Shown: positions 54,273-64,000 of the stretch, in pieces | Numbering within the stretch: the first letter of the stretch is position 1 | Layout: each line of letters starts with the position of its first letter | From: Acidovorax sp. NO-1 | Lineage (GTDB): Bacteria > Pseudomonadota > Gammaproteobacteria > Burkholderiales > Burkholderiaceae_C | DNA length: 64,000 nt | Assembly: GCF_000238595.1 (NCBI RefSeq) | Contig: NZ_AGTS01000145.1 | Coordinates: 1 to 64,000 of the forward strand | Direction: 5' to 3' | The notes under the pieces: generated by a model | Databases searched by the model: none | Told to the model about the DNA's origin: nothing | Seen by the model: the letters and a program-made list of their open reading frames with translations, nothing else | Program-made: the position numbers and the translations under genes

Positions 54273-54674
54273 ATGCGCAACTACCCCCACAACAGTCCTG
54301 AGGCCGCGGCCCGCATCGTGGCCCTGGTCCTGATATCAGACGGCAACGTCTGTCGTTCGGAGATCGATACGCTCAGGGATATGGAAGTTGAACAAGAACT
54401 GGGTATCGCGCCTGGTGCGTTCGCCCGCGTGGTCAGGGACCTCTGCGAAGATCTGCTGATGGGCGCACACAGCAACCGCTCCATGACCGCTCACCTGGAT
54501 GAAAATATGCTGACATCGATGATGTCGGCGATCAGTGCGAAGCCCTTGCAGCACAAAGTCTTGCGCCTCGCCGCAGCGGCCGCACAGGCAGATCGCCATT
54601 TGGCCGAGGCCGAAGCTCGGGTGATGGCGTCGGCTAGCCGCCAGTGGACACCCAAGCCGATGACCGTGCCGTGA
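54273..54674 (+). CDS. TerB-like tellurite-resistance-type protein
   Basis: The protein is 133 residues and all helical: RIVALVLISDGNVCRSEIDTLRDMEVEQEL, LHNKVLRLAAAA-like repeats (QHKVLRLAAAAAQADRHLAEAEA). The LISDGNVCRSEIDTL segment is the TerB/DjlA acidic helical fold (D-G-x-x-x-x-E). TerB proteins bind metal and act as stress sensors; the function in this context is unknown. GGAGG precedes the start at 54273. Confidence 0.7.
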   Translation: MRNYPHNSPEAAARIVALVLISDGNVCRSEIDTLRDMEVEQELGIAPGAFARVVRDLCEDLLMGAHSNRSMTAHLDENMLTSMMSAISAKPLQHKVLRLAAAAAQADRHLAEAEARVMASASRQWTPKPMTVP

Positions 54675-54724
54675 TCCGGCGCACGCGCCATATGCAGCAC
54701 ATGGGGCACAAGGCCGCCCGGGCG

Positions 54725-55609
54725 TCAGGCCTGCGCGCTGGCAGCAAGGATCTGCTTGACCAGCGGATGGTGCAGCCCGCGGCGCGAGCGGATGGCGTGG
54801 ATTTCCTCGCGCACATCCTCGCACTGTCCCAGCAACCTGAGGCCGCGCATCTGCCCTACATCGCCCGCACCGAGCTGACTTACCGGAAACACTCCCATAC
54901 CCCGCGCGGCAAACACCGCCAGCAGTGCGCTGTCTTCAAATTCGCCGACGATTCGCGGTTGGATACCCTTCGTGTCGAACCAGTGGTCAAGCGCCATGCG
55001 CAGCGCAGAGTGACCTGTGGGCAACAGCACGGGCAGGTTGTTCAGTGACAGGGGAAACCCCTCGCGCTGTGCCTTGCCCACCAGCTTGGCTGGCCCATAC
55101 CAATGCACGCCCGAATCCACCAGCCGCTCACTGGTCAGCCGCAGGTTGGGGTTGCGCGGTGCCGACTGGCCGGCCAGCACGACATCGAGCTGGTGCAGGG
55201 CCAGTTCCGCCAGCAGTTGCTCGACTTCGCCTTCATGGCACACCAGCCTTAGATCGGGGGTTTCGAGCACTGGCGCAAGTAGCGCATGCGCGGCCAGCTT
55301 CGAAATCCCGTCTGACAGCCCAACCGAAAGCTGCGCCGCGCGGCCTGTGGCGGCCTCGCGCACCTCGTCCGGGAGCGACTGCCCAAGGGTGAAAATTTCC
55401 TCGGCACGTTTAAATGCGGCCTGCCCGGCAGGCGTGGGCGCAACCCCCCTGCCCGCCGGCTTGAGCAACTGGTGCCCCAGCTGCTTTTCCAGCTCGCGCA
55501 CCTGGGCACTGATGGTCTGCACCGCCATGTCCAGGCGTTCGGCGGCCCGCGCAAAACCACCTTCCTTGATGACAACCCAAAAATAATAGAGGTGGCGGTA
55601 GTTCAACAT
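54725..55609 (-). CDS. nhaR: LysR-family regulator, NhaR type
   Basis: The protein is 294 residues. MLNYRHLYYFWVVIKEGGFARAAERLDMAVQTISAQVRELEKQLG is the NhaR-type LysR start, differing from other LysR proteins by YYFWVV and KEGG. The rest is a typical effector domain. NhaR activates sodium/proton antiporter genes in E. coli. Here it is divergent from a small membrane protein, its likely target. The symbol reflects family only. Confidence 0.85.
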   Translation of the reverse strand: MLNYRHLYYFWVVIKEGGFARAAERLDMAVQTISAQVRELEKQLGHQLLKPAGRGVAPTPAGQAAFKRAEEIFTLGQSLPDEVREAATGRAAQLSVGLSDGISKLAAHALLAPVLETPDLRLVCHEGEVEQLLAELALHQLDVVLAGQSAPRNPNLRLTSERLVDSGVHWYGPAKLVGKAQREGFPLSLNNLPVLLPTGHSALRMALDHWFDTKGIQPRIVGEFEDSALLAVFAARGMGVFPVSQLGAGDVGQMRGLRLLGQCEDVREEIHAIRSRRGLHHPLVKQILAASAQA

Positions 55610-55737
55610 GTCGAATCAGCTTCGGGAAAACCGCATCTTAGTTGCGGGCAGGGTTGGTTTATCCAGCGCCATTCCCTCGCCAGACTACGGGTTCTCGCAC
55701 CAACTATCTGACCTATTTCGAAGAAGAGGAACAACAC

Positions 55738-56136
55738 ATGCTTTACATCGCCAACTGGACCCTTGTCATGCTGCTGTTTGCGCTGTGGTCGCTCGCGGCC
55801 TGGGCCTTTCATGGCGTGGTGGTCTGGGCGCTAACCGTGGCGCCCTCGCTCACCGGGCCGGCGGCCGACCTCTCGTCCGTGCCCATGCCCGCGTGGCTGC
55901 TGCAGTTTTTGCCCGTTGAGGCGATTCAGGGCCTGATCGTGGCACTGACCGAAACGTGGACCCTGCTGGCCGGATTCCTGCAGGCTGCGCCCTCGGTAGC
56001 CAGCGGCGTTACGGCCGTAACTTGGACCTTGTGGGGGCTGGGCAGCGCAGTGCTGCTGGCGGTGGGTGTGGGCATCCACCTGTGCGTATCGCTGTGGGCC
56101 CGTCGCAGCACGGGTGCGGCCAGGCTGTCGGCTTAG
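55738..56136 (+). CDS. Small integral membrane protein
   Basis: The protein is 132 residues with two or three hydrophobic helices (LVMLLFALWSLAAWAFHGVVVWAL, LIVALTETWTLLAGFL, VTWTLWGLGSAVLLAVGVGIHL) and a short basic tail. No family was recognised. An AGAGGA site precedes the ATG at 55738. The gene is divergent from the NhaR-type regulator and probably controlled by it, perhaps helping ion homeostasis. Confidence 0.7.
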   Translation: MLYIANWTLVMLLFALWSLAAWAFHGVVVWALTVAPSLTGPAADLSSVPMPAWLLQFLPVEAIQGLIVALTETWTLLAGFLQAAPSVASGVTAVTWTLWGLGSAVLLAVGVGIHLCVSLWARRSTGAARLSA

Positions 56137-56294
56137 GCCGTGTAGCGCGCCAATCGGCGAATAGCCACGAGCGGCTCGACGCCCTGCTCGGACAGATCGG
56201 TCAGATCAGACTGGGTACACCAAACGCAAACCAGCATCGTGCTCAGCCGCAAGATCGACCGCCGCAGCGTGGGGCTTTAGCTTCAAGATACTCT

Positions 56295-56349
56295 GTTTTT
56301 GATAGCTGCCAGCGCTTGCTGTATAAGCGCTAGAGGCCAAAAAGCCTTG
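56295..56349. repeat. Dispersed palindromic repeat, copy 8
   Basis: GATAGCTGCCAGCGCTTGC, then TATAAGCGCTAGAGGCCAAA. The arms AGCGCTT/AAGCGCT pair perfectly. It lies at the 3' side of the endonuclease-family gene. Confidence 0.85.
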
Positions 56350-56376
56350 AAATCGATGGAGTAAGTGAAGCGAGCG

Positions 56377-57351
56377 CTATCGCGCCACCAACCGTACGGC
56401 CACAGGGCGATGGTCAGAGCCCAAATCTGGCCCATGGCCAGAGTCCACAAGCTGCCACCCCCTGGATGCCAGAACATGGTCGAGCGGCAGAACTGACAAC
56501 CAGCCAAACGCGTTGGGCCAGCTCCCTGCCAAACCGCTGGCGCGCCTGAGCTGCGAATCAATGGCCAACAGACCCTTTGCCCAAGGCGTGGTGTTGAAAT
56601 CCCCCGCCATCAAGGCCAGCCCGCCCGATTGCGACAAATGGTGCGTTTCCTCGACCAAGGCCTGGTCCCGGAGTTGCGCGTAGGTTGCACTCAGAGGCGG
56701 CATGGGGTGAATCGCACTGAGGCGAACGGGGCCGCCTGCCCAAGTCACCGTGGCCCGCAGCCGCAGGGTGGCTTGCATGTCTGCAGGCTCCACCTTCTGC
56801 ACCTCTGACAGCGGGTAGCGCGACAGAATGGCCAGCCCAAACTGGTCGGGTTGCGGTGCCTCCACGCGATGCGGGTACCGTTGGGCAACTTCTGGCGATT
56901 GAAGGGCTTGCTGTGCCTGCCCCGTGAATTCCTGCAGAAACACCACATCTGGCGCTTCGCCAGACACCAGCCAGCCCACCAAGCCGCTGAAATCCGTGGT
57001 GTCAAAGTTCAGATTGGCGGTGGCCACCTGCAGCACAGGCCTGGCCCCCACAGGCTCGGTGCTGCGGTCCAGCGTGCCGGATTGCACAAAGAACGTAGCG
57101 GCCAGAACAAGGGAAGGTATGAGCGGCCACCAGGCGCGCTTTGCAACCACCAGCACCGCGAGACAAGTGATCCCCGCCACCAGATACACCCACTGCCAAT
57201 GGGAGATCAGCTCCAGCGCCCATTGCACATCTTCAAATTCATGGAGGGGGATGATTCGGAGAATGGGTGCGCTCAGGCTGAAAATTGTGCACAGCCAAAT
57301 GATCCACTGTGTTCTGGAAGCAATGAAACGTGCTATCGGAAAGTGAGGCAT
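56377..57351 (-). CDS. Membrane-anchored endonuclease/exonuclease/phosphatase family protein
   Basis: The protein is 324 residues. Three N-terminal helices (about 12-95) are followed by an EEP catalytic domain: VATANLNFDT, VVFLQEFTGQAQQA (metal Glu), GLAILSRYPLSEV, AIHPMPPLSATY (His), GDFNTTPWAKG (catalytic Asp/Asn) and the final SDHRPVAVRL. All catalytic residues of the DNase I-like fold are in place. The membrane part suggests an extracytoplasmic phosphoesterase or sphingomyelinase-like role rather than DNA repair. GC is a little lower than in the neighbours. Confidence 0.88.
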   Translation of the reverse strand: MPHFPIARFIASRTQWIIWLCTIFSLSAPILRIIPLHEFEDVQWALELISHWQWVYLVAGITCLAVLVVAKRAWWPLIPSLVLAATFFVQSGTLDRSTEPVGARPVLQVATANLNFDTTDFSGLVGWLVSGEAPDVVFLQEFTGQAQQALQSPEVAQRYPHRVEAPQPDQFGLAILSRYPLSEVQKVEPADMQATLRLRATVTWAGGPVRLSAIHPMPPLSATYAQLRDQALVEETHHLSQSGGLALMAGDFNTTPWAKGLLAIDSQLRRASGLAGSWPNAFGWLSVLPLDHVLASRGWQLVDSGHGPDLGSDHRPVAVRLVAR

Positions 57352-57470
57352 GAATGGGGCAACCCGCCGGAGGCGGGTCAGCTTGACTGATGATTAGACC
57401 GCTGCTAGCCGTTCGCCCGCTTGGGAAGCACTATTACAGTGTTGCGTTTCTGCGCCCTGAAGTACTTCAC

Positions 57471-57535
57471 TATTGATAGCTTCCTGCGCTTTCTGGATAA
57501 GCGCCAGAGGCCAATTTCATTCAAATTTTCCTGAA
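57471..57535. repeat. Dispersed palindromic repeat, copy 9
   Basis: TATTGATAGCTTCCTGCGC, then TGGATAAGCGCCAGAGGCCA and ATTTCATTCAAATTTTCCTG. Its ATTTCATTCAAA tail is shared with copy 5. It ends 5 bp before the stop of the acyltransferase gene. Confidence 0.85.
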
Positions 57536-57539
57536 TACA

Positions 57540-58130
57540 TCAGGCCTCGAACTGCCCCGGGTTCTTGCCCTTGATGGGCGCGTAGAACGCCTTGATGTCG
57601 GCCATGTCGGCCTCCACGTCGCCTGTGGGCTGGAACAGCGGGCCCAGGCCACCGACCTTGCGCTCGTAGTCCACAAACGCCAGCACGATGGGTACGCCCG
57701 CCTGCTGGGCGATGAAGTAGAAGCCCGTCTTCCAGTGCCGCGTCTTGCCGCGCGTGCCCTCGGGCGGCACGATGAGTTGCATGGGGCCGTCGGCGTCGCG
57801 CATGGCCTGGGCCGACAGGGCCACCAGGTTGCTGGCCTGGCCCCGGTTGACCGGAATGCCGCCCAGCCAGCGCATCAGGCCACCGAAGGGCCAGCGGAAG
57901 ATGCTCTGCTTGCCCATCCAGTACACGCGCAGGCGCAGCACGAAGGCGAGCATCAGGGTGTAGGGCAGGTCCCAGTTGCTGGTGTGGGGTGCGGCAATCA
58001 GCACGCTCTTGGCGGCGTGCTGCGGTAGCTGGCCCTCCACCTTCCAGCCCGTGGCCTTGAGGATGGCGACGGACAGCCCGCGCAGCAGGGTGTTGACGAC
58101 CGGCGTATCAAAAATGGTGTGGTGGTGCAT
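57540..58130 (-). CDS. PlsC-like lysophospholipid acyltransferase
   Basis: The protein is 196 residues. The acyltransferase block I is APHTSNWDLPY (H-x4-D variant with N-W-D), block III is RGKTRHWKTGFYFIAQQAGVPI, and the binding block is PPEGTRGKTRHW. This is the 1-acylglycerol-phosphate acyltransferase superfamily, of the short form without N-terminal helices. It probably acts at the membrane on phospholipid or ornithine-lipid precursors. The start is the ATG at 58130. The prpE terminator lies just upstream. Confidence 0.85.
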   Translation of the reverse strand: MHHHTIFDTPVVNTLLRGLSVAILKATGWKVEGQLPQHAAKSVLIAAPHTSNWDLPYTLMLAFVLRLRVYWMGKQSIFRWPFGGLMRWLGGIPVNRGQASNLVALSAQAMRDADGPMQLIVPPEGTRGKTRHWKTGFYFIAQQAGVPIVLAFVDYERKVGGLGPLFQPTGDVEADMADIKAFYAPIKGKNPGQFEA

Positions 58131-58181
58131 GGCAGGCGCTGCAGCCGAGGGCACCAAAGACTTCGGATACTTCTTGCTACA

Positions 58182-58221
58182 AAAAAATCGGGGCCAGTGT
58201 ACCAAGCGAGCCACTGGCCCC
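58182..58221. terminator. Strong rho-independent terminator of prpE
   Basis: GGGGCCAGTG and CACTGGCCCC pair perfectly around a 12-nt loop. On the minus strand the stem is followed by GATTTTTTT, so it ends prpE transcription before the acyltransferase gene. Confidence 0.9.
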
Positions 58222-58281
58222 GCTTTTCGCTGTCGAGGCTCCCAAACCGTCAGTTGCCTGGTACACGCGCCGGGGTATTCT

Positions 58282-60174
<1,893 letters not shown>

Positions 60175-60301
60175 GGCGGCTTGTCTCCTCGGCATCTCTT
60201 CGGGTCCGTCGGGGTGGCGGGTTCTGAATTCATAATTATTCATAACGGACTTGCGGCAAGCTGACGAGGGGTGCCTTCACTCAATAGAGTGTTTTGTGGC
60301 G

Positions 60302-60330
60302 TAGATTTAAGAAATATATATTTCTATAAT
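60302..60330 (+). promoter_or_regulatory. chrB promoter with perfect palindromic operator
   Basis: TATAAT (60325-60330) is a consensus -10 box 20 bp before the chrB ATG. Between it and a weak -35 (TAGATT, 60302-60307, 17-bp spacing) lies the perfect 14-bp palindrome GAAATATATATTTC (60311-60324). A protein bound there would block RNA polymerase, as expected for the chromate-responsive repressor ChrB. Confidence 0.75.
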
Positions 60331-60350
60331 CAACGCATATACTTCACACA

Positions 60351-61301
60351 ATGTGGTCCACCCTCATCATGACCTTGCCCACACAGCCCAATGCGGTGCG
60401 GCTGCGCATCTGGCGCCATCTCAAAACGCTGGGCTGCGCGGCCCTGCGCGATGGTGCCTATCTGCTGCCCCGGGAACACGCGGGCCTGCTGGCCCCCGTG
60501 GCCGAGCAGGTTCGCGAGCACGGCGGCACGGCCATGGTGTTGAGCATGGCGGCCACCGATGACGCCCAGCGCGCCGCCATTGAAGCGCTGTTTGACCGCA
60601 CCGAAGCCTTCACCCAGTGGCGCGACACCGCCACCGCCCTGCAGGCCGACCTGGCGCAGCTCAGCGAAACCGATGCCCGCCGCCGCCTGCGCAGCATTGC
60701 CGACGCGCTGCAGGCGCTGCACCGCACCGACTACTACCCCGGCAGCGCAGCCACCCAGGCCGATGCCGACCTGGCCACACTGCGCCAGGCGGTGGATGCC
60801 TGCTTCTCCAAAGGCGAACCGGCGGCCCAGCCTGCGCATGGCATTGCGCGCCTGGACCGCACGAAGTTCCAGAACCGGCGCTGGACCACGCGCGCCCGGC
60901 CCTGGGTGGACCGCCTGGCCTGCGCCTGGCTGATCCGCCGCTTCATCGATCCGGGCGCGGTCTTTGTCTGGCTGCAGGACCCGGCCCAGGCGCCGCGCGG
61001 CGCACTGGGCTTTGACTTTGACGGTGCCCGCTTCACCCATGTGGGCGCGCGTGTGAGCTTTGAGGTGCTGGCCGCCAGCTTTGACCTGGATCGTGCCGAC
61101 GCCCGGCTGCAGCGCCTGGCCCGGGTCGTGCATTACCTGGATGTGGGCGGCATCCCCGTGCCCGAGGCTGCGGGCCTGGAAGCCGTGCTGGCCGGGCTGC
61201 GCGAGGTACATGCCGATGACGACCAGCTGACCCAGGCCGCCGCCGCCGTGTTCGACGCGCTGTATGCCGCGCCCCTCCCCTCAAACCCCCTCGCCGCATG
61301 A
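60351..61301 (+). CDS. chrB: Chromate-responsive regulator ChrB
   Basis: The protein is 316 residues. WSTLIMTLPTQPNAVRLRIWRHLKTLGCAALRDGAYLLP is the ChrB N-terminal wHTH-like domain, and RTKFQNRRWTTRARPWVDRLACAWLIRRFIDP the conserved C-terminal ChrB domain with its Cys. ChrB represses and senses chromate for ChrA in related operons. It overlaps chrA by 4 bp, so both come from the palindrome-controlled promoter. Confidence 0.93.
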   Translation: MWSTLIMTLPTQPNAVRLRIWRHLKTLGCAALRDGAYLLPREHAGLLAPVAEQVREHGGTAMVLSMAATDDAQRAAIEALFDRTEAFTQWRDTATALQADLAQLSETDARRRLRSIADALQALHRTDYYPGSAATQADADLATLRQAVDACFSKGEPAAQPAHGIARLDRTKFQNRRWTTRARPWVDRLACAWLIRRFIDPGAVFVWLQDPAQAPRGALGFDFDGARFTHVGARVSFEVLAASFDLDRADARLQRLARVVHYLDVGGIPVPEAAGLEAVLAGLREVHADDDQLTQAAAAVFDALYAAPLPSNPLAA

Positions 61302-62662
61302 CAACATCCGCCAACGCCCCCACCCTGGAGCGCCCCGCCGCCGTCGGCTTTGGCGAGGCCCTGCGCTTCTGGCTCAAGCTCGGCTTCATCAGCTTCGGCG
61401 GTCCGGCCGGGCAGATCGCCATCATGCACACCGAGCTGGTCGAGCGGCGCCGCTGGATCAGCGAGACGCGCTTTCTGCACGCCCTCAACTACTGCATGCT
61501 GCTGCCCGGCCCCGAGGCGCAGCAACTGGCCACCTACATCGGCTGGCTGCTGCACCGCACCTGGGGCGGCATCGTGGCGGGCGCCTTGTTTGTACTGCCC
61601 TCGCTGTTCATCCTGATCGCGCTGTCCTGGGTGTATCTGCGCTTTGGCGATGTGCCGGTGGTGGCGGGCATCTTCTACGGCATCAAGCCCGCCGTCACAG
61701 CGCTGGTGTTGCACGCCGCGCACCGCATCGGCACGCGCGCGCTCAAGAACGGCTGGATGTGGGGCATCGCCGCCGCGTCCTTCGTGGCCATCTTTGCATT
61801 CCACACGCCCTTCCCGGCCATCGTGCTGGCGGCCGGGCTCATCGGCTACTTCGGTGCAAAGCGCTGGCCCGCCGTATTCGCACTCGGTGGCGGACATGGC
61901 AATACCCACAAGGGCTACGGCCCGGCGCTGATCGACGACGACACGCCCACGCCTGCCCACGCCCGCTTCTCGCGCAGCCACTTGGCGAAGGTGCTGGCGG
62001 CGGGCCTGCTGCTGTGGCTGGCAGCCATGGGCGTGCTGGTGGCCACGCAGGGCTGGCAAGGCACGCTCACGCAGATGGGCTGGTTCTTCACCAAAGCCGC
62101 GCTGCTGACCTTTGGCGGCGCCTACGCCGTGCTGCCTTACGTGTATCAGGGCGCGGTGGAACACTACCAGTGGCTCAGCGGCCCGCAGATGATCGACGGT
62201 CTGGCCCTGGGCGAGACCACGCCCGGCCCGTTGATCATGGTGGTGGCCTTTGTGGGCTTTGTCGGCGCCTGGCTGCAGCAGGTGTGGGGGCCGGACGCGC
62301 TGTTTGCCGGTGCCGCCACGGGCGCCGTGGTGGTCACCTTCGTCACTTTTCTGCCCTCGTTCATCTTCATTCTGGCCGGCGGTCCGGTGGTGGAGGCCAC
62401 GCACGGTAAGCTCGGCTTCACCGCGCCGCTGTCGGCCATCACCGCCGCCGTGGTGGGCGTGATCCTGAACCTGGCGCTGTTCTTTGCCTGGCACCTGCTG
62501 TGGCCGCAAGGCTTTGGCGCGGCAATGGATGCGGTGTCGGCCGTGATCGCGCTCGCAGCCGGTGTGGCGCTGTTCCGCTTCAAGACCGGCGTGCTGAGCC
62601 TGCTGGCGGCGTGCGCGGTGGTCGGGCTGGCGGTGACGTTGTTCAGGCCCTGGCTCGCCTGA
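61298..62662 (+). CDS. chrA: Chromate efflux transporter ChrA
   Basis: The protein is 454 residues, in two homologous halves with 10-13 membrane helices. The first half has FISFGGPAGQIAIMH, LNYCMLLPGPEAQQLATYIGW and VLPSLFIL. The second has LLTFGGAYAVLPYVYQG, GLALGETTPGPLIMVVAFVGF and FLPSFIFILAGGP. These are the paired CHR motifs (FGGP...PGPEAQ and FGGA...TTPGP). It exports chromate using the membrane potential. It is long-chain ChrA of the LCHR type. Confidence 0.96.
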   Translation: MTTSANAPTLERPAAVGFGEALRFWLKLGFISFGGPAGQIAIMHTELVERRRWISETRFLHALNYCMLLPGPEAQQLATYIGWLLHRTWGGIVAGALFVLPSLFILIALSWVYLRFGDVPVVAGIFYGIKPAVTALVLHAAHRIGTRALKNGWMWGIAAASFVAIFAFHTPFPAIVLAAGLIGYFGAKRWPAVFALGGGHGNTHKGYGPALIDDDTPTPAHARFSRSHLAKVLAAGLLLWLAAMGVLVATQGWQGTLTQMGWFFTKAALLTFGGAYAVLPYVYQGAVEHYQWLSGPQMIDGLALGETTPGPLIMVVAFVGFVGAWLQQVWGPDALFAGAATGAVVVTFVTFLPSFIFILAGGPVVEATHGKLGFTAPLSAITAAVVGVILNLALFFAWHLLWPQGFGAAMDAVSAVIALAAGVALFRFKTGVLSLLAACAVVGLAVTLFRPWLA

Positions 62663-62693
62663 ATCCAACCCCATGACGCTTCGAGGACATCCC

Positions 62694-63332
62694 ATGCAAG
62701 CACTCTCTGGCACCTCCTCCCTTCCACCCGGCATGGCCCTGGCGTTGGCCGCCAGCTTTGGCAGCCTGGAACACTGGCATGCGCAGCTCGTGGCGGCAGC
62801 ACGCGATGGCGGTACTGGCGCGCTGCAATTGGCGTTTCAGGACGATAGCGGGATGCTGGTGAACGAGCGTGCCTCGGTCAGCGGCACGCCGCTGCTCACG
62901 CTGGATGAGTCCGGGCATGACCCACTGGAGGCAGCGGCCGCTGTCGAAACCCTCCTCGCCACCATCGACTGGGCTGCTGTCTATAGCCGCTACCAGCTTG
63001 CGGTGACTGCTGCCAGTGACAGGCTGCAGGCGTCGGCGCAGGAGGCGCAGCAGGCCGCGCACCTCATCGACGTGCGCCGGGCGGGCGCCTACGCCGGGGC
63101 CGCCACCACCCTTCCCGGCGCCCGTTGGCGCGATCCGGCCGCCATTGGAACCTGGTTGCAGGAAATTCCTGTGGGTGCGCAAGTGGTCGTGTACTGTGTC
63201 CATGGCCACGACGTAAGCCGGGCCGCCGCGCTGCGCCTGCGTGCTGCGGGCATCAAGGCGCGCTTTCTGCAGGGCGGACTGGAGGGCTGGGCGGCATCGG
63301 GCCACGCCCTGCAGCCCAAAGACGCGGCTTGA
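62694..63332 (+). CDS. Fusion of truncated Fe-SOD C-terminal domain (ChrC-like) and rhodanese (ChrE-like)
   Basis: The protein is 212 residues. Residues about 10-110 match the second half of an iron superoxide dismutase: SFGSLEHWHAQLVAAARDG, then LLTLDESGHDPLEAAAA, where Asp71 and His75 take the place of the DVWEH metal ligands. The first SOD half with its two His ligands is absent. Residues about 115-205 are a rhodanese domain with Cys168 in VYCVHGHD. It lies 31 bp after chrA, in the place where chrC (SOD) and chrE (rhodanese) genes occur in known chromate operons. Whether the SOD part is active is doubtful. The ATG at 62694 follows GAGGA. Confidence 0.75.
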   Translation: MQALSGTSSLPPGMALALAASFGSLEHWHAQLVAAARDGGTGALQLAFQDDSGMLVNERASVSGTPLLTLDESGHDPLEAAAAVETLLATIDWAAVYSRYQLAVTAASDRLQASAQEAQQAAHLIDVRRAGAYAGAATTLPGARWRDPAAIGTWLQEIPVGAQVVVYCVHGHDVSRAAALRLRAAGIKARFLQGGLEGWAASGHALQPKDAA

Positions 63333-63395
63333 AAACTATAGTTTTGATAGCTGCCAGCGCTTACTGGATAAGCGCTGGAGGTCAAAAACACTGAA
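63332..63395. repeat. Dispersed palindromic repeat, copy 10
   Basis: ACTATAGTTTTGATAGCTGC, then CAGCGCTTACTGGATAAGCG and CTGGAGGTCAAAAACACTG. The arms CCAGCGCTTA/TAAGCGCTGG pair perfectly. It sits between two convergent genes as a likely shared terminator. Confidence 0.9.
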
Positions 63396-63402
63396 GATTT
63401 AA

Positions 63403-64000
63403 TTACTTCACCAGCGCCAGCACATCCTTGAACGCCGGGTGCTCGCAACTGCCCAGCCATTCAAATGCGACCATTTCAGTGGTCACCAGCTCGGCGCCTG
63501 CGCCAGCCAGGCGGTCAAAGGCGGCATCACGGTTGCGCTCGGTGCGCGAGCCGCAGGCGTCGGTCACCACCCACACTTCAAACTCGTCGTCGATCAGGTC
63601 CAGCGCGGTCTGCAACAGGCAGACATGGGCTTCGCACCCTGCAATGACGATGGTGCCGCGTTCGGGCGCTTGCTGCGCGGGCTTTTGCAGGTGCTTGGGC
63701 AGGCTGCGCGCGTTGCCGCCCTGCTGCGGCTTGGCGGGGGGGCGCAGCCATTCGCCCAGGCCTTCCTCGGCGGCGCTGAAATGCATCTTGGCCAGGGTGT
63801 TCTGGCACAGGGCGCGCAGAGCGGGGTCGTTAGCGCCCAGGCGCGAGGGGTTTTGCTCGGTGCCCCACACGGGTACGTCCAGCATGCGGGCAATCTCGGC
63901 CAGGCGGCGGGCATTGGCCAGCACGGCGGGGCCTTCAAAGATGGCGGGCATCAGGCGTTCCTGGTAATCAACCAGGACGAGTTGGGATTCGGTGGCGTCA
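63403..64000 (-). CDS. Isochorismatase-family hydrolase (start beyond window)
   Basis: About 199 codons are visible and the frame is open to the right edge. The N-terminal part reads QLVLVDYQERLMPAIF, giving the catalytic Asp in VDYQ. The catalytic Lys is probably in LAKMHFSA, and the catalytic Cys lies in IAGCEAHVCLLQTALDL. It belongs to the YcaC-like branch of the isochorismatase superfamily, which hydrolyses small amides or carbamates. The product is cytosolic and the substrate unknown. It is convergent with the chromate operon across repeat copy 10. Confidence 0.88.
   Translation of the reverse strand, partial: DATESQLVLVDYQERLMPAIFEGPAVLANARRLAEIARMLDVPVWGTEQNPSRLGANDPALRALCQNTLAKMHFSAAEEGLGEWLRPPAKPQQGGNARSLPKHLQKPAQQAPERGTIVIAGCEAHVCLLQTALDLIDDEFEVWVVTDACGSRTERNRDAAFDRLAGAGAELVTTEMVAFEWLGSCEHPAFKDVLALVK

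Overview
The window is about 64 kb of GC-rich DNA from a betaproteobacterium, most likely a Comamonadaceae member of the Acidovorax type. That placement is inferred from codon and GC character, the pcm–rhodanese–tolC–waaA gene order, the PaaI/Bug/CaiB gene content, and a short palindromic repeat (core TAGCTGCCAGCGCTT...AAGCGCTGGAGGCCAATTT) that recurs about once per 6 kb. No rRNA, tRNA, CRISPR array or replication origin was found.

Layout. 1-771: the left edge carries the 5' part of a Tn7/Mu-type DDE transposase, with repeated motifs that may mark an element end. 811-12811: chromosomal housekeeping and stress genes (SDR, MATE pump, MarR and thioesterase, gloA, an OmpA-like protein, chaC, a tandem USP, sodC, a Tat-exported molybdenum hydroxylase with its MocA-like cofactor enzyme, pdxH, an AEC permease). 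13235-19820: a beta-helix lipoprotein, a beta-solenoid protein, a GNAT-Rnk fusion and a PAS-GGDEF cyclase. 19953-27507: a mosaic segment. It starts with a degraded TonB-receptor tail and a 172-bp MITE-like element, followed by a lower-GC acyl-CoA operon with a divergent LysR gene. It ends at the intact TonB receptor, whose 3' flank matches the degraded tail at the other side.

27453-33927 is a metal (probably zinc) locus: a His-rich ZnuD-like receptor, a DUF2946-like protein, a DUF3299-like protein, a small Cys/His periplasmic protein, a LolCDE-like ABC pair and a Zur-like regulator. The last three overlap by 4 bp. It resembles the zrg zinc-uptake idea known from Vibrio. 34074-42398 holds msrA, a TetR-controlled RND pump (MFP, RND), pcm, a rhodanese and TolC. 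42426-49238 holds waaA, a nitrilase-like hydrolase, a phosphohexomutase, a frameshifted Ada/AlkA gene, ogt and a DMT exporter. 49393-58130 holds a large PAS-GGDEF-EAL protein (degenerate GGDEF, intact EAL), a short HPF, a TerB-like protein, an NhaR-type regulator and membrane or lipid genes. 58282-64000 holds prpE, a chromate operon (chrB, chrA, a half-SOD/rhodanese fusion) behind a clear palindromic operator, and a partial isochorismatase.

Two systems deserve most attention. First, the dispersed palindromic repeat lies not only between genes: it is translated in frame inside waaA and the molybdenum hydroxylase, forms the last 18 residues of an ABC ATPase plus the start of its permease, and supplies the stop codon of the Ada/AlkA gene. 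Second, the operon 20501-26044 encodes the lower half of leucine degradation (methylglutaconyl-CoA hydratase-like, HMG-CoA lyase) without a biotin carboxylase. It does have a solute-binding protein, a CoA-transferase and an acyl-CoA dehydrogenase. This suggests a carboxylase-free route for a branched C6 dicarboxylate such as 3-methylglutarate.
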